Shown here in pieces: positions 16,596-25,743 of a DNA stretch of 64,000 nucleotides. Below the pieces are notes generated by a model. It was not told where the DNA came from. It saw only the letters and a program-made list of their open reading frames with translations, and searched no databases. This stretch comes from Streptomyces sp. F001 (GTDB taxonomy: Bacteria; Actinomycetota; Actinomycetes; Streptomycetales; Streptomycetaceae). Both the position numbers and the translations under genes were made by a program. The DNA is taken from NCBI RefSeq assembly GCF_004187715.1, contig NZ_QZWF01000015.1, forward strand, positions 1 through 64,000, written 5' to 3'. The first letter of the stretch is position 1, and the number at the start of each line of letters is the position of its first letter.

Positions 16596-18176
16596 ATGGC
16601 GCGCGAGTCGGAGTCCGGACTGCCCATCGAGCCGGTGTACGGACCGGACGCCCTGGAGAACTGGGACCCGGCCGAGAAGCTGGGCGAACCGGGGTCGTAT
16701 CCCTTCACCCGTGGCGTGTACCCGACGATGTACACGGGCCGCCCCTGGACGATGCGTCAGTACGCGGGCTTCGGTACGGCGACGGAGTCCAACGCCCGCT
16801 ACCGGGATCTGATCGCCCACGGCACGACCGGCCTGTCCGTCGCCTTCGACCTGCCGACCCAGATGGGCCACGACTCCGACGCGCCCCTCGCGCACGGCGA
16901 GGTCGGCAAGGTGGGGGTGGCCGTCGACTCGATCGACGACATGCGGGTGCTGTTCGGCGGGATCCCGCTGGACAAGGTGTCGACGTCGATGACGATCAAC
17001 GCCCCGGCGGCGCTGCTTCTGCTGCTGTACCAGTTGGTCGCGGAGGAGCAGGGGGTCAGCGCGGACCAGCTGACCGGCACGATCCAGAACGACGTACTGA
17101 AGGAGTACATCGCGCGCGGGACGTACATCTTCCCGCCGAAGCCCTCCCTGCGTCTGATCGCGGACATCTTCAAGTACTGCAAGGCCGAGATCCCCAAGTG
17201 GAACACGATCTCGATCTCCGGCTACCACATGGCCGAGGCGGGTGCCTCGCCCGCGCAGGAGATCGCGTTCACGCTGGCGGACGGCATCGAGTACGTCCGC
17301 ACGGCGGTCGCGGCGGGCATGGACGTGGACGACTTCGCCCCCCGCCTGTCCTTCTTCTTCGTCGCGCGTACGACGATCCTGGAGGAGGTCGCCAAGTTCC
17401 GTGCCGCGCGCCGGATCTGGGCGCGGGTGATGCGGGACGAGTTCGGCGCGAAGAACCCCAAGTCGCTGATGCTGCGCTTCCACACACAGACAGCGGGCGT
17501 TCAACTGACGGCCCAACAGCCGGAGGTGAACCTGGTCCGTGTCGCCGTCCAGGCCCTGGCGGCGGTGCTCGGCGGCACACAGTCCCTGCACACCAACTCC
17601 TTCGACGAGGCGATCGCCCTGCCGACCGACAAGAGCGCGCGGCTCGCTCTGCGGACGCAGCAGGTGCTGGCGTACGAGACGGACGTGACGGCGACGGTCG
17701 ACCCCTTCGCGGGCTCGTACGCCATCGAGCGGATGACAGACGAGGTCGAGGCGGCGGCGGTGGAGCTGATGGGCAAGGTCGAGGAATTCGGTGGCGCGGT
17801 CGCCGCGATCGAGCGCGGCTTCCAGAAGGGCGAGATCGAACGCAACGCGTATCGGATCGCGCAGGAGACGGACTCCGGCGAGCGGGTGGTGGTCGGCGTC
17901 AACCGCTTTCAGCTCGACGAGGAGGAGCCGTACGAGCCACTCCGCGTGGACCCGGCCATCGAGGCCCAGCAGGCGGAACGGCTCGCGAAGCTACGGGCCG
18001 AGCGGGACCGGGCGGCGATGGACTCGGCCCTGGACGCGCTGAGGAAGGCGGCCGAGGGGAAGGACAACGTCCTGTACCCCATGAAGGAGGCGCTGCGGTC
18101 TCGGGCGACGGTGGGGGAGGTGTGCAACGCGCTGCGGGGGGTTTGGGGGACTTACGTGCCGAGCGATGCGTTCTGA
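16596..18176 (+). CDS. Methylmalonyl-CoA mutase-family large subunit without B12 domain
   Basis: A 526-aa protein from ATG 16596 (GGCGGGAGG upstream). It contains the mutase TIM-barrel motifs YPTMYTGRPWTMRQYAGF, SVAFDLPTQMGHDSDAP, STSMTINAPA and SISGYHMAEAGA. It lacks the C-terminal cobalamin-binding domain found in full-length (about 730 aa) mutases, so it must use a separate small subunit, as isobutyryl-CoA mutase does; none is in this window. The Tyr in YPTMY and the Arg in YIARGTYIF match the positions where methylmalonyl-CoA mutase has Tyr89 and Arg207, whereas isobutyryl-CoA mutase has Phe and Gln, so a dicarboxylic acyl-CoA is the likelier substrate. Exact reaction unknown. Confidence 0.88.
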   Translation: MARESESGLPIEPVYGPDALENWDPAEKLGEPGSYPFTRGVYPTMYTGRPWTMRQYAGFGTATESNARYRDLIAHGTTGLSVAFDLPTQMGHDSDAPLAHGEVGKVGVAVDSIDDMRVLFGGIPLDKVSTSMTINAPAALLLLLYQLVAEEQGVSADQLTGTIQNDVLKEYIARGTYIFPPKPSLRLIADIFKYCKAEIPKWNTISISGYHMAEAGASPAQEIAFTLADGIEYVRTAVAAGMDVDDFAPRLSFFFVARTTILEEVAKFRAARRIWARVMRDEFGAKNPKSLMLRFHTQTAGVQLTAQQPEVNLVRVAVQALAAVLGGTQSLHTNSFDEAIALPTDKSARLALRTQQVLAYETDVTATVDPFAGSYAIERMTDEVEAAAVELMGKVEEFGGAVAAIERGFQKGEIERNAYRIAQETDSGERVVVGVNRFQLDEEEPYEPLRVDPAIEAQQAERLAKLRAERDRAAMDSALDALRKAAEGKDNVLYPMKEALRSRATVGEVCNALRGVWGTYVPSDAF

Positions 18177-18235
18177 GAGGCCCGACAGGCGTAGGCCACG
18201 TGCCCGCGAGGCGGCTCCGGCCGGGCCGGGGGAAG

Positions 18236-18265
18236 AGGAGTGTCACACCCCCGTGCGACACTCCT
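18236..18265. terminator. Hairpin between the mutase and LysE genes
   Basis: AGGAGTGTC (18236-18244) pairs with GACACTCCT (18257-18265), loop 12, followed by TTTC. It fits an intrinsic terminator for the mutase transcript, or an operator for the exporter gene whose ATG follows five bases later. Confidence 0.6.
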
Positions 18266-18269
18266 TTTC

Positions 18270-18917
18270 ATGTTCGGTGTCATCGATCTGCCCACCTACC
18301 TCGCAGGACTCGTCCTGATCGTCCTGCTGCCCGGCCCCAACTCCCTGTACGTCCTCTCCGTGGCCGCCCGCCGAGGAGTCCGGGCCGGATACACCGCCGC
18401 AGCCGGCGTGTGGTGCGGGGACACCGTGTTGATGACACTCTCGGCTGCCGGAGTGGCGTCTCTTCTGCAGGCCAACGCCGTGTTGTTCGGCATCGTGAAG
18501 TACGCCGGTGCCGGGTATCTGACCTGGCTGGCGATAGGGATGCTGCGGGCCGCGTGGGGAATGTGGCGGACCCGGCGGGAGCAGTCCGCCGGCGACGGCG
18601 CGGCCGCCGTCGGCGACGAGCGGCCCTACCGCCGTGCCCTGGTCGTCAGCCTGTTCAACCCCAAGGCGATCCTGTTCTTCGTCGCCTTCTTCGTGCAGTT
18701 CGTCGACCCGGGATACGCCTACCCCGCCCTGTCCTTCGTGGTCCTCGGCACCTTCGCCCAGCTCGCCAGCGTCCTCTACCTCAGCGCGCTCATATTCAGC
18801 GGCACGAAGCTGGCCGCCGCCTTCCGCCGCCGCAGGCGCCTGTCGGCGGGGGCGACCTCGGCGGCGGGCGTGCTCTTCCTCGGCTTCGCGGCGAAGCTGT
18901 CGCTGGCGAGCGCGTAG
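18270..18917 (+). CDS. LysE-family amino acid exporter
   Basis: A 215-aa integral membrane protein with six hydrophobic segments, beginning MFGVIDLPTYLAGLVLIVLL and carrying the family motif PGPNSLYVLSVAARRG and FNPKAILFFVAFFVQFVDP. LysE/LeuE proteins export amino acids (Lys, Leu, homoserine and others); the substrate cannot be read here. ATG 18270 is chosen because it gives the canonical family N-terminus; an alternative GTG at 18240 falls inside a hairpin. There is little Shine-Dalgarno, so it may be leaderless. Monocistronic. Confidence 0.88.
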   Translation: MFGVIDLPTYLAGLVLIVLLPGPNSLYVLSVAARRGVRAGYTAAAGVWCGDTVLMTLSAAGVASLLQANAVLFGIVKYAGAGYLTWLAIGMLRAAWGMWRTRREQSAGDGAAAVGDERPYRRALVVSLFNPKAILFFVAFFVQFVDPGYAYPALSFVVLGTFAQLASVLYLSALIFSGTKLAAAFRRRRRLSAGATSAAGVLFLGFAAKLSLASA

Positions 18918-19085
18918 GCGCTTCGCTGAAGGTGCAGCTAGGTGCCGTCGGTCGTCTGCGGTGCCGCATATTGATACAGCCCCGCGCCCCTTCAGGGCGC
19001 TGCCGAACCGCAGTCGACTTCGCCCGGCCCGCTGAGCGGACGACGGCCTGGCCGACGCCCGCCTGGCAGGGTCTCCTCCGTCGCG

Positions 19086-20033
19086 TCAGCGTCGCGGTGA
19101 CTGTCTGGCGGCGCGGGCGTTGACGATGGCGCGGGTCAGGACGGGCGGCAGCAGATCGACCGCGAGGCGGCGGGTGCGGCTGCGCCGGTGCCGGTGCCGG
19201 GCCGGCCGGGTCGCCTCCGGCGCGGACGCTTTCCCCGGCCGCTCGGCCACAGTGAGTTCGGGCTCGGGCTCGTCCGCGTGGCGGGAGAGCGGGAAGCCGG
19301 GAGCCTTCATGCCCCTGGACTTCAGCCGGACGAGACGGTGTCCGGCCGCGTGCTGCACGCTGAGCGCGCAGTCGTCCCGGCCGCGCACCATCGCCAGCAA
19401 CTCCTCCTGCACGGGCCCGGGATCGCCCCAGGTGCCGTACAGCTTCTGCGTGCTCAGACAGATGGGCCGCAGCCCGCGCGTGAGCACGGCCTCCCACACG
19501 GCGACGGACACGCCGGGCGTGTGCTCGGAGCGGAAGTCGTCCAGGACGACGATCCCGTCGGGCAGCAGGACATCGCGGGCGGCGCCGATGTCGTCGTACA
19601 CATGCTCGTAGAGATGTGAGCCGTCGACATGGACGAACCGGCATGAGCCGGGCTCGACCTCGGAGGGCACGATCGAGCTGGGGCCCTGCAGGACGCGGGG
19701 CAGTTCGTCATGGAAGGAGAGGTAGTTGGTCTCGAAGGCCTGGCGGGTGAGTGCGCTGTACGACTTCGTCGACTCGGCGCGGTTGGCGTCGTCCGGCGCG
19801 TCGCCCTCGAAGAGGTCGCACACCGTGTACCGCTCGCCGTCCTGTGGACGGCGCCCCAGGAAGATCGCGCTCTTGCCCATGTAGACCCCGACTTCCAGCA
19901 GGTCGCCGCGGACTCCCGCGACCTCCTGCCGGTCCAGGAGCCAGTTGAAGAGGACCTGGTCGAGTACGGGGAACCAGCCTGGAACATCGTCGAGCCGTCG
20001 GGGCCGCGGGGGTGCCTCATGTGCAGTGGTCAT
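19086..20033 (-). CDS. TylF/Methyltransf_24-like class I SAM methyltransferase
   Basis: A 315-aa protein from ATG 20033. Motifs: GDLLEVGVYMGKSAIFLGRR (SAM-binding loop), VCDLFEGDAPDD, FVHVDGSHLYEHVYDDI and LLPDGIVVLDDFRSEHTPGV with an Asp-Asp pair that binds metal in TylF-type O-methyltransferases. The last 75 residues are basic (HRHRRSRTRR) and may contact membrane or polymer. It lies at the left side of the glycopolymer cluster, so it may methylate a sugar of that polymer; this is inference. Transcribed toward the LysE gene. Confidence 0.82.
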   Translation of the reverse strand: MTTAHEAPPRPRRLDDVPGWFPVLDQVLFNWLLDRQEVAGVRGDLLEVGVYMGKSAIFLGRRPQDGERYTVCDLFEGDAPDDANRAESTKSYSALTRQAFETNYLSFHDELPRVLQGPSSIVPSEVEPGSCRFVHVDGSHLYEHVYDDIGAARDVLLPDGIVVLDDFRSEHTPGVSVAVWEAVLTRGLRPICLSTQKLYGTWGDPGPVQEELLAMVRGRDDCALSVQHAAGHRLVRLKSRGMKAPGFPLSRHADEPEPELTVAERPGKASAPEATRPARHRHRRSRTRRLAVDLLPPVLTRAIVNARAARQSPRR

Positions 20034-20173
20034 GGAAGGAGAACGCCCTTCCTCGTGCGAATGGTGCGGTCAGGGACTGCCCCAGCGCCTGCCCGGGGGA
20101 CCAACCTGCCCAAACCAGTCGACAGGTGAATAACGGGTCAATTCCCTACGTACCGTACGCCGACAGTGCCCGT

Positions 20174-20290
20174 TCATCGAGTAACCGACGCCCGTGGCCA
20201 CCCGGCTACCCCGGTCCGTGCCGCGTACTCCACCAGTCCGACGCCCGTCTCACCCGCCCAGCCCGCATAGCCGTCGGGGCGGACCAGGAA
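20174..20290 (-). pseudogene. C-terminal remnant of a FAD monooxygenase gene
   Basis: On the minus strand the sequence reads TYDTGVFLVRPDGYAGWAGE and GVGLVEYAARTGVA before a TGA at 20174. The pattern VLVRPDGY.AW is the end of aromatic-ring FAD-dependent monooxygenases (PheA/TfdB type). No start or FAD-binding region is nearby, so only the tail remains in the 339-bp gap between the methyltransferase and acyltransferase genes. Confidence 0.55.
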
Positions 20291-20372
20291 GACGCCGGTG
20301 TCGTACGTCTGGCGCACCCCGCACCTCGTGCGCCGGAACGCAGACCGTGGGGACAGGGAGCGCCGGACAGTG

Positions 20373-21539
20373 TCAGGCCTTCGGTGCCTGGACCTGTGTC
20401 AGTGACCGCCGCAGCAACGGCGTCGCCCACTTCTCCACATACCGGTTGAAAAGCCATGCCAGGGTCAGCATGATCGCCAGCGTGCCGGCCAGGGTCGCCC
20501 AGGACGTCAGGGCGAGGTCCTGGTGGAGGACCTCGATGACCGGCCAGCCCAGGTGCTCGTGGACCAGGTAGAAGGGGTACGTCAGGGCCCCCGCGACCGT
20601 CAGCCAGGGCCAGTCGGCCCAGCTCAGCCAGCCCAGCGCGACGGCCAGGACCGCGACGAAGCCGAAGGTGACGATCAGGATGATGACCGAGGCGGAACGG
20701 TAGGAGAACTGGTCCGGGTAGGGGCTGTGCCAGAGGCTGTCCACCGCCTCGTGCTGCCCGATCAGCCAGCTCACCGCCACGATGCCCCACGCGGTGACGT
20801 CCCGCCGGTTGCGGTACACCAGATAGATGCCCATGCCGCCGATGAAGAACGGCGCGTACTCCGGCATCACGACCAGGTCGAGGAACGGCTGGTCGGCGGC
20901 CTTGGTGATGGCGGCGAGCAGGGTCCACACGGCACACAGGAGCACCACCCGCCGGCGGTTCGCGCCCGGCAGCACGATGCACACGGCGAACAGCGCGTAG
21001 AAGCGGATCTCCACCCACAGCGTCCAGCACACGCCTAGCACCCGGTCCGCGCCCAGCGGCTGCTGGAGCAGCGTCAGGTTCACCAGCGCGTCACTCGGCG
21101 TCACCGCCTCGTAGGCCACGCCCGGCAGCGCGAACACGGCCGTCACCAGGATGACGGCCACCCAGTAGGAGGGCATCAGCCGGGCGACCCGGGAGGCGAA
21201 GAACGACCGCAGCGGACGGCCCCAGCCGCTCATGCAGATCACGAAGCCGCTGATCACGAAGAAGATCTGGACGCCGAGACAGCCGTAGGCGAACCACGAG
21301 TGCAGCGTCGGGAACTGGACCTTCGGTGACGATCCCCACGCATGGGTGACCTCACCGCCCCGGCCGCCGTAGTGATAGAGGGCGACCATCAGCGCGGCCA
21401 GCAGCCGCAGCCCGTCCAGGGCGCGCAGCCGGCCTCCGGAGCTTCTGGTCCGCGGCCGGCCGCTCGCGGCCTGACGCGGTCTCTCCGGCGCGGGAGCAGC
21501 GGGTCGGGGCTTCGCTGTGCTGACGACCGTCTCGGTCAC
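20373..21539 (-). CDS. Acyltransferase family 3 membrane protein (OafA/YrhL type)
   Basis: A 388-aa protein from GTG 21539. After a basic, Pro/Ala-rich N-terminus, it shows LRALDGLRLLAALMVALYHY (the family signature with the catalytic-type His), FFVISGFVICMSGW, SRVARLMPSYWVAV and about ten hydrophobic segments, ending in a short cytoplasmic tail. Such enzymes transfer acetyl or other acyl groups to extracellular sugars. Its position beside glycosyltransferase genes suggests O-acylation of the surface glycopolymer. The divergent GT29 gene starts 287 bp away. Confidence 0.88.
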   Translation of the reverse strand: MTETVVSTAKPRPAAPAPERPRQAASGRPRTRSSGGRLRALDGLRLLAALMVALYHYGGRGGEVTHAWGSSPKVQFPTLHSWFAYGCLGVQIFFVISGFVICMSGWGRPLRSFFASRVARLMPSYWVAVILVTAVFALPGVAYEAVTPSDALVNLTLLQQPLGADRVLGVCWTLWVEIRFYALFAVCIVLPGANRRRVVLLCAVWTLLAAITKAADQPFLDLVVMPEYAPFFIGGMGIYLVYRNRRDVTAWGIVAVSWLIGQHEAVDSLWHSPYPDQFSYRSASVIILIVTFGFVAVLAVALGWLSWADWPWLTVAGALTYPFYLVHEHLGWPVIEVLHQDLALTSWATLAGTLAIMLTLAWLFNRYVEKWATPLLRRSLTQVQAPKA

Positions 21540-21826
21540 GCTCGTATACCTCGGCTACCTCGTTTGTCCGCAGGCCTGTTCGGGCGCCCATCTTGCCCAA
21601 GACGCCCGTATCAGTCATAACCCCCGGAGGTGTCTGTCAACGCCCTTTGACGCCGCCCGCCACCTTAAACGTCGTTCGACGGAATTCCGTTCGACGGAAA
21701 CACGATTTGCCCACCGGTCCCGAGCGGTTCACCTTGTCGTCGTATTGGTTTCTTACTGTTCTCCAATCCACCACGTTTACCCAGGCAGATCCTTGCCTGC
21801 TTCGTCATATCCAGAGCAGGAGCACC

Positions 21827-23335
21827 ATGACGGTTCGCAGCAGATGGGCCCGTCCCCGGACAGGGGACCCGGCATCGGCGGCCACTGACGCCGGGCCGCC
21901 GACCGCACAGGTGAACCCGGCCGAGCTGGAGGACTGCCTGCGTGCCTGTGCCGTCCACAGCGGCAAGCTCGTGGGCAGCCTCGACCGGCACCGCACAGCG
22001 CTGGCCGAGAAGCTGCGCGAACTGCTCGCCCTGTGGGCCGCACAGGAGCAGCCCCAGCCGGCCGCGACGGGTGGTGCCGGCAGCCTGATCCGGCGCGGCG
22101 CCAAGGCCGTCAGCGGCGGCGGGCTGAGCAACGAACTCCTCGACGCACTCCTCGCCGTCGGCAACAAGGCCCTGGACTGCGGCTACGACGACGAGCTGAA
22201 CCTCGCCCTGCTCATCAACGACACCGTGCTGACCCAGCGCAAGAACTCCCGCGCCGGCTGGCGGCTGCGCGGCCGACTGCTCGAGGAGATGGGCCGCCCG
22301 GCCGCCGCCGTCGAGGCCTTCGACCGCTACCTGAGCCTCACTCAGGAGGACGGCTTCGGCGTCCGCGCCAAGGTCGCCGGCCTGCGCATCGCGCAGGAGC
22401 GGCGCGGCGAGCTGCTCGCCCTGCTCGAGCGGACCGTCCCGGACGCCGCCTCCTTCGCCGCAGGCCCGGCGACCGACGTGTGGGCCGAGGGGCTCGAGGC
22501 GCACTCCGCCGGCGACTGGGACGCCGCCCAGGCCCGCCTCGTGGGAGCGCTGCTGGCCATGGACCGCGCTCAGGCCCCCGAGCAGGAGTTCCAGGAGGCG
22601 CTCAGCCACTACCTGGACCTGTGCACCGGCATCCACCAGCGGCCCACCCCCGAACTCACCGAGGCGATCGCCCTGTTCGCCGAGCAGCGCCGCAACCGTA
22701 TGCGCGGCCCGCTGTCCGACCCGCTGTTCGGCGGCCTGCAGTGGATCAGTCTCGGCGAGTTCCGCAACAGGATCGCCGGCAAGTCCATCTGCCTCATCGC
22801 CAACTCCGGCAAGGTCGGCGAGAGCTCGATGGGCGCCGAGATCGACGCCTACGACCTGGTCGTACGCTTCAACTCGTACAAGATCGACGCGGTGCACACC
22901 GGCAAGCGGACCGACATCCACGTCTCCATCCACAAGCACGGCTTCAACTGGGACCAGCCGGTCGACACCCGCCTGATCTTCGGCGGCGTCTCCGGCGACT
23001 GGAAGTGGTCCCTGCGCAATCGCCTGGTGCCGGGCGCACAGACGTACCTGGGCGACGAGTCGCTGCGCTGGCCCGTGCGCAACATCGGCAAGCTGGGCGC
23101 CGACGTGTGGCCCGCCATCCCGACCTCCGGCTTCAACATGCTCTGGCTGCTCGACTTCCTCGACGTCAGCCCGACCCTCGACCTGATCGGCTTCGACTTC
23201 TACGAGAGCGGTGCCTACCGCATCGACGCAGCGATGAAGATGCCCATCACCTCCGTTCACGAATACACCAGCGAGAAGGCGTGGGTCATGGAACGGGCCC
23301 AGAGCGTCTCCGGCATGAGGATTTCCCTGCGATGA
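21827..23335 (+). CDS. GT29 sialyltransferase-like protein with helical N-terminal domain
   Basis: A 502-aa protein from ATG 21827 (GCAGGAGCACC upstream). Residues 1-290 are helical with tetratricopeptide-like repeats (ELLDALLAVGNKALDCGYDD, GRPAAAVEAFDRYL). The C-terminal part has the GT29 sialylmotifs: L-like SICLIANSGKVGESSMG at about 320, S-like PTSGFNMLWLLDFL at about 434, and a VS-like HEYTSE (His-x4-Glu) at about 477. GT29 enzymes use CMP-sialic acids and are mostly eukaryotic. With CMP-nonulosonate genes 8 kb away, the likely role is transfer of a nonulosonic acid. No signal peptide, so it acts in the cytoplasm. It overlaps the next gene by four bases. Confidence 0.82.
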   Translation: MTVRSRWARPRTGDPASAATDAGPPTAQVNPAELEDCLRACAVHSGKLVGSLDRHRTALAEKLRELLALWAAQEQPQPAATGGAGSLIRRGAKAVSGGGLSNELLDALLAVGNKALDCGYDDELNLALLINDTVLTQRKNSRAGWRLRGRLLEEMGRPAAAVEAFDRYLSLTQEDGFGVRAKVAGLRIAQERRGELLALLERTVPDAASFAAGPATDVWAEGLEAHSAGDWDAAQARLVGALLAMDRAQAPEQEFQEALSHYLDLCTGIHQRPTPELTEAIALFAEQRRNRMRGPLSDPLFGGLQWISLGEFRNRIAGKSICLIANSGKVGESSMGAEIDAYDLVVRFNSYKIDAVHTGKRTDIHVSIHKHGFNWDQPVDTRLIFGGVSGDWKWSLRNRLVPGAQTYLGDESLRWPVRNIGKLGADVWPAIPTSGFNMLWLLDFLDVSPTLDLIGFDFYESGAYRIDAAMKMPITSVHEYTSEKAWVMERAQSVSGMRISLR

Positions 23336-25668
23336 CCGCGACCCACATATCCGCCGCCGAGCCTCGCACCGCGGCCCCGGCCACCGATGCCCGCGCGCTG
23401 ACCGGCAAGCGCCGTATCGCCTTCGCCAGCTTCGTGGACGAGAACTACCTGCCCGGTTTCCTCGCCCTGCTGCGCTCCCTCGCCCTGTCCAACCCGGGCG
23501 TGTGCGAGGACTTCATCGTCCTGCACGACGACCTCAAGCCGTCCTCCGTAGCCCGCATCCGCGCCCTGCACCCGCGCGTGAGCTTCCGTCGTGTCGACGC
23601 CGACCACTACGACTCCTACGCCAAGGGCGACCAGGACAACTACCTGGTCCGCAAGGCGTACTTCATCCTCGACGTCTTCAAGATCCGCGACTACGACACC
23701 GTGATCACCCTGGACACCGACATGGTCGTCCTCGGTTCGCTCGCCGAACTCCTGTCGCTGCGCGAGGGACTCGCCGCCGTACCGCAGTTCTTCTACGGCC
23801 AGCACAAGCTCAACAGCGGCCTGCTCGTCATTCAGAAGGAGTACCTGAGCGACGAGTTCTACGCGAAGATCGACCAGGTCGGCCGCAGCGGCTCCTACGA
23901 GCTCGACAAACACGACCAGGGCATCCTCAACGCCGTCCTCGACGGCGAGTTCGTCCGCCTCGACGCGAAGTACAACTTTGTGAAGCGGCGGCTGTCCGGC
24001 GACCTCCCCGTCCCCGACGACACCGCCATCCTGCACTTCACCGGCCGCCACAAGCCCTGGCAGGGCGGCGAGGCCGGCTACGAGCAGGCCCAGGAACGCT
24101 GGGCCGAGTTCGACATGAGCGACGCCGAGCTGCAGGCCGCCTACCTCACCGGCGGCGGCACCATGCACCACGACCTGCTGGTGCACTTCGGCACCCCGCA
24201 CGTCGAGCGCACCGGCCATGTCGACACCGCCCGCCGCGTCGCCCACGCGCACATCGCCAAGGGTGACTACCAGGCCGCCGTCGACATCATGGAGCGCGTC
24301 CACCTCCCCATCGACGAGGCCTGGCCGCACGAGGTCTACGGCCACGCCCTGATGAGCGTCTCCCGCTACGAGGAGGCCAGGGCCCAGCTGCTGCTGGCCA
24401 GCGCCGCACCCAACCGCGCCGCGACCGCTTTCGCCCGTCTCGCCCAGATCTCCTGGGTGCACGGCGACGACGCCACCGCGCAGAAGTACGCCGTCCAGGG
24501 CCTCACCGTCGACCCCACGCACCGGGCCAGCCGCATCTGGCAGCAGCGCACCCTCGGCGTCCCCGCCCAGCAGTCCGGCAGCCCCGCCGAGCAGCTCGCG
24601 CACGTCGCCTTCTACATGGACCGGCAGGGCAACGCGGGCGACAAGCTGCTCCCGGAGAGCGTGCGCCTCGGCTTCGACCCCGACACCACCGGCCGCCGCT
24701 GGCACTCGGTGCACGCCCACCGCCTGTTCGACGAGGCGGCCCTGGAGCGCGTCAACGCCCGCCGCGGACTGGTCATCGGCGGCGGCGGCCTGTTCATCCC
24801 GGACACCATGCCCAACGGCAACAGCGCCTGGCAGTGGAACGTCCCGGACGAGCTGCTGAAGCGCATCGACGTGCCGATCGCGGTGTACGCCGTCGGCTTC
24901 AACGCCTTCGACGGGCAGTCCTACCGCGCCCAGCGGTTCCGGGAGTCGCTGCGGCTGCTCGTCGAGAAGTCGGCCTTCTTCGGGCTGCGCAACCACGGCT
25001 CGATCGAGAAGGTACGGGCCATGCTCCCGGCCCATCTGCACGACAAGGTGCGCTTCCAGCCCTGCCCGACCACGGTCACCCGCCAGCTCGTCGCGAACTG
25101 GCAGGACCCGGCGAGGCGCGACGACACCATCCTCATCAACGCCGCCTACGACCGCGCGGGCCTGCGCTTCGGCCACGACTACGGCTACTTCCTGGCCCAG
25201 ATGGCCAAGGCGGTCAGGGAGCTCGGCAACCTCGGCGACGTGCAGTGCGTGGCGCACTCGCTCGACGACGAGAAGCTCGCCTTCGACCTGCGCCGCGAGC
25301 ACGGCGTCTCGATGCCGGTCATCCCGATGTACGACTTCGAGAACGACGAGATCCGCGACCTGTACGCCAGGACCAGGCTGGTCATCGGTATGCGCGGCCA
25401 CGCGGGCATGATCCCGTTCGGCTGCGGCACGCCCATCATCAGCCTGATCTCGCACCCGAAGATGGCGTACTTCCTGCGGGACATCGAGCGCCCCGAGTGG
25501 GGTGTGTCCGTGCACGACCGCAACCTCGCCGACGTGCTGGTGGAGCGCTCCCGCGACCTGCTCGCCGACCATGACCGGACCGTCGCCGACGTGCACGGCC
25601 GGCAGCAGGAACTGTGGAAGATCACCCAGGCGAACGCAGCGGAGCTGCGCACCATCCTGGGCGGCTGA
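23332..25668 (+). CDS. GT8 glycosyltransferase fused to polysaccharide pyruvyl transferase
   Basis: A 778-aa protein whose ATG overlaps the previous stop (ATGA). Residues about 25-280 are a GT8-like transferase with the metal-binding motif TLDTDMVVLG near 126 and HFTGRHKPWQGG near 242. Residues about 300-410 look like tetratricopeptide repeats (HIAKGDYQAAVDIMERV, SRYEEARAQLLLASAA). Residues about 425-778 fit the pyruvyl transferase/CsaB family: DRQGNAGDKLLPESV, GLVIGGGGLFIPDT, MRGHAGMIPFGCGTPIISL, SHPKM. It would add a sugar and then a pyruvate ketal to the same glycan. All motifs look intact. A strong terminator follows. Confidence 0.85.
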   Translation: MTATHISAAEPRTAAPATDARALTGKRRIAFASFVDENYLPGFLALLRSLALSNPGVCEDFIVLHDDLKPSSVARIRALHPRVSFRRVDADHYDSYAKGDQDNYLVRKAYFILDVFKIRDYDTVITLDTDMVVLGSLAELLSLREGLAAVPQFFYGQHKLNSGLLVIQKEYLSDEFYAKIDQVGRSGSYELDKHDQGILNAVLDGEFVRLDAKYNFVKRRLSGDLPVPDDTAILHFTGRHKPWQGGEAGYEQAQERWAEFDMSDAELQAAYLTGGGTMHHDLLVHFGTPHVERTGHVDTARRVAHAHIAKGDYQAAVDIMERVHLPIDEAWPHEVYGHALMSVSRYEEARAQLLLASAAPNRAATAFARLAQISWVHGDDATAQKYAVQGLTVDPTHRASRIWQQRTLGVPAQQSGSPAEQLAHVAFYMDRQGNAGDKLLPESVRLGFDPDTTGRRWHSVHAHRLFDEAALERVNARRGLVIGGGGLFIPDTMPNGNSAWQWNVPDELLKRIDVPIAVYAVGFNAFDGQSYRAQRFRESLRLLVEKSAFFGLRNHGSIEKVRAMLPAHLHDKVRFQPCPTTVTRQLVANWQDPARRDDTILINAAYDRAGLRFGHDYGYFLAQMAKAVRELGNLGDVQCVAHSLDDEKLAFDLRREHGVSMPVIPMYDFENDEIRDLYARTRLVIGMRGHAGMIPFGCGTPIISLISHPKMAYFLRDIERPEWGVSVHDRNLADVLVERSRDLLADHDRTVADVHGRQQELWKITQANAAELRTILGG

Positions 25669-25676
25669 CACACGAC

Positions 25677-25720
25677 AAGGGCCGCCCGGCCGGGACATGC
25701 ATCCCGGCCGGGCGGCCCTT
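25677..25720. terminator. Bidirectional terminator hairpin
   Basis: An 18-bp perfect stem (25677-25694 with 25703-25720, loop of 8) followed by a short T run, between two convergent glycopolymer genes. Confidence 0.92.
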
Positions 25721-25743
25721 TTCAATGCGAGCGGGCCCCTCGC

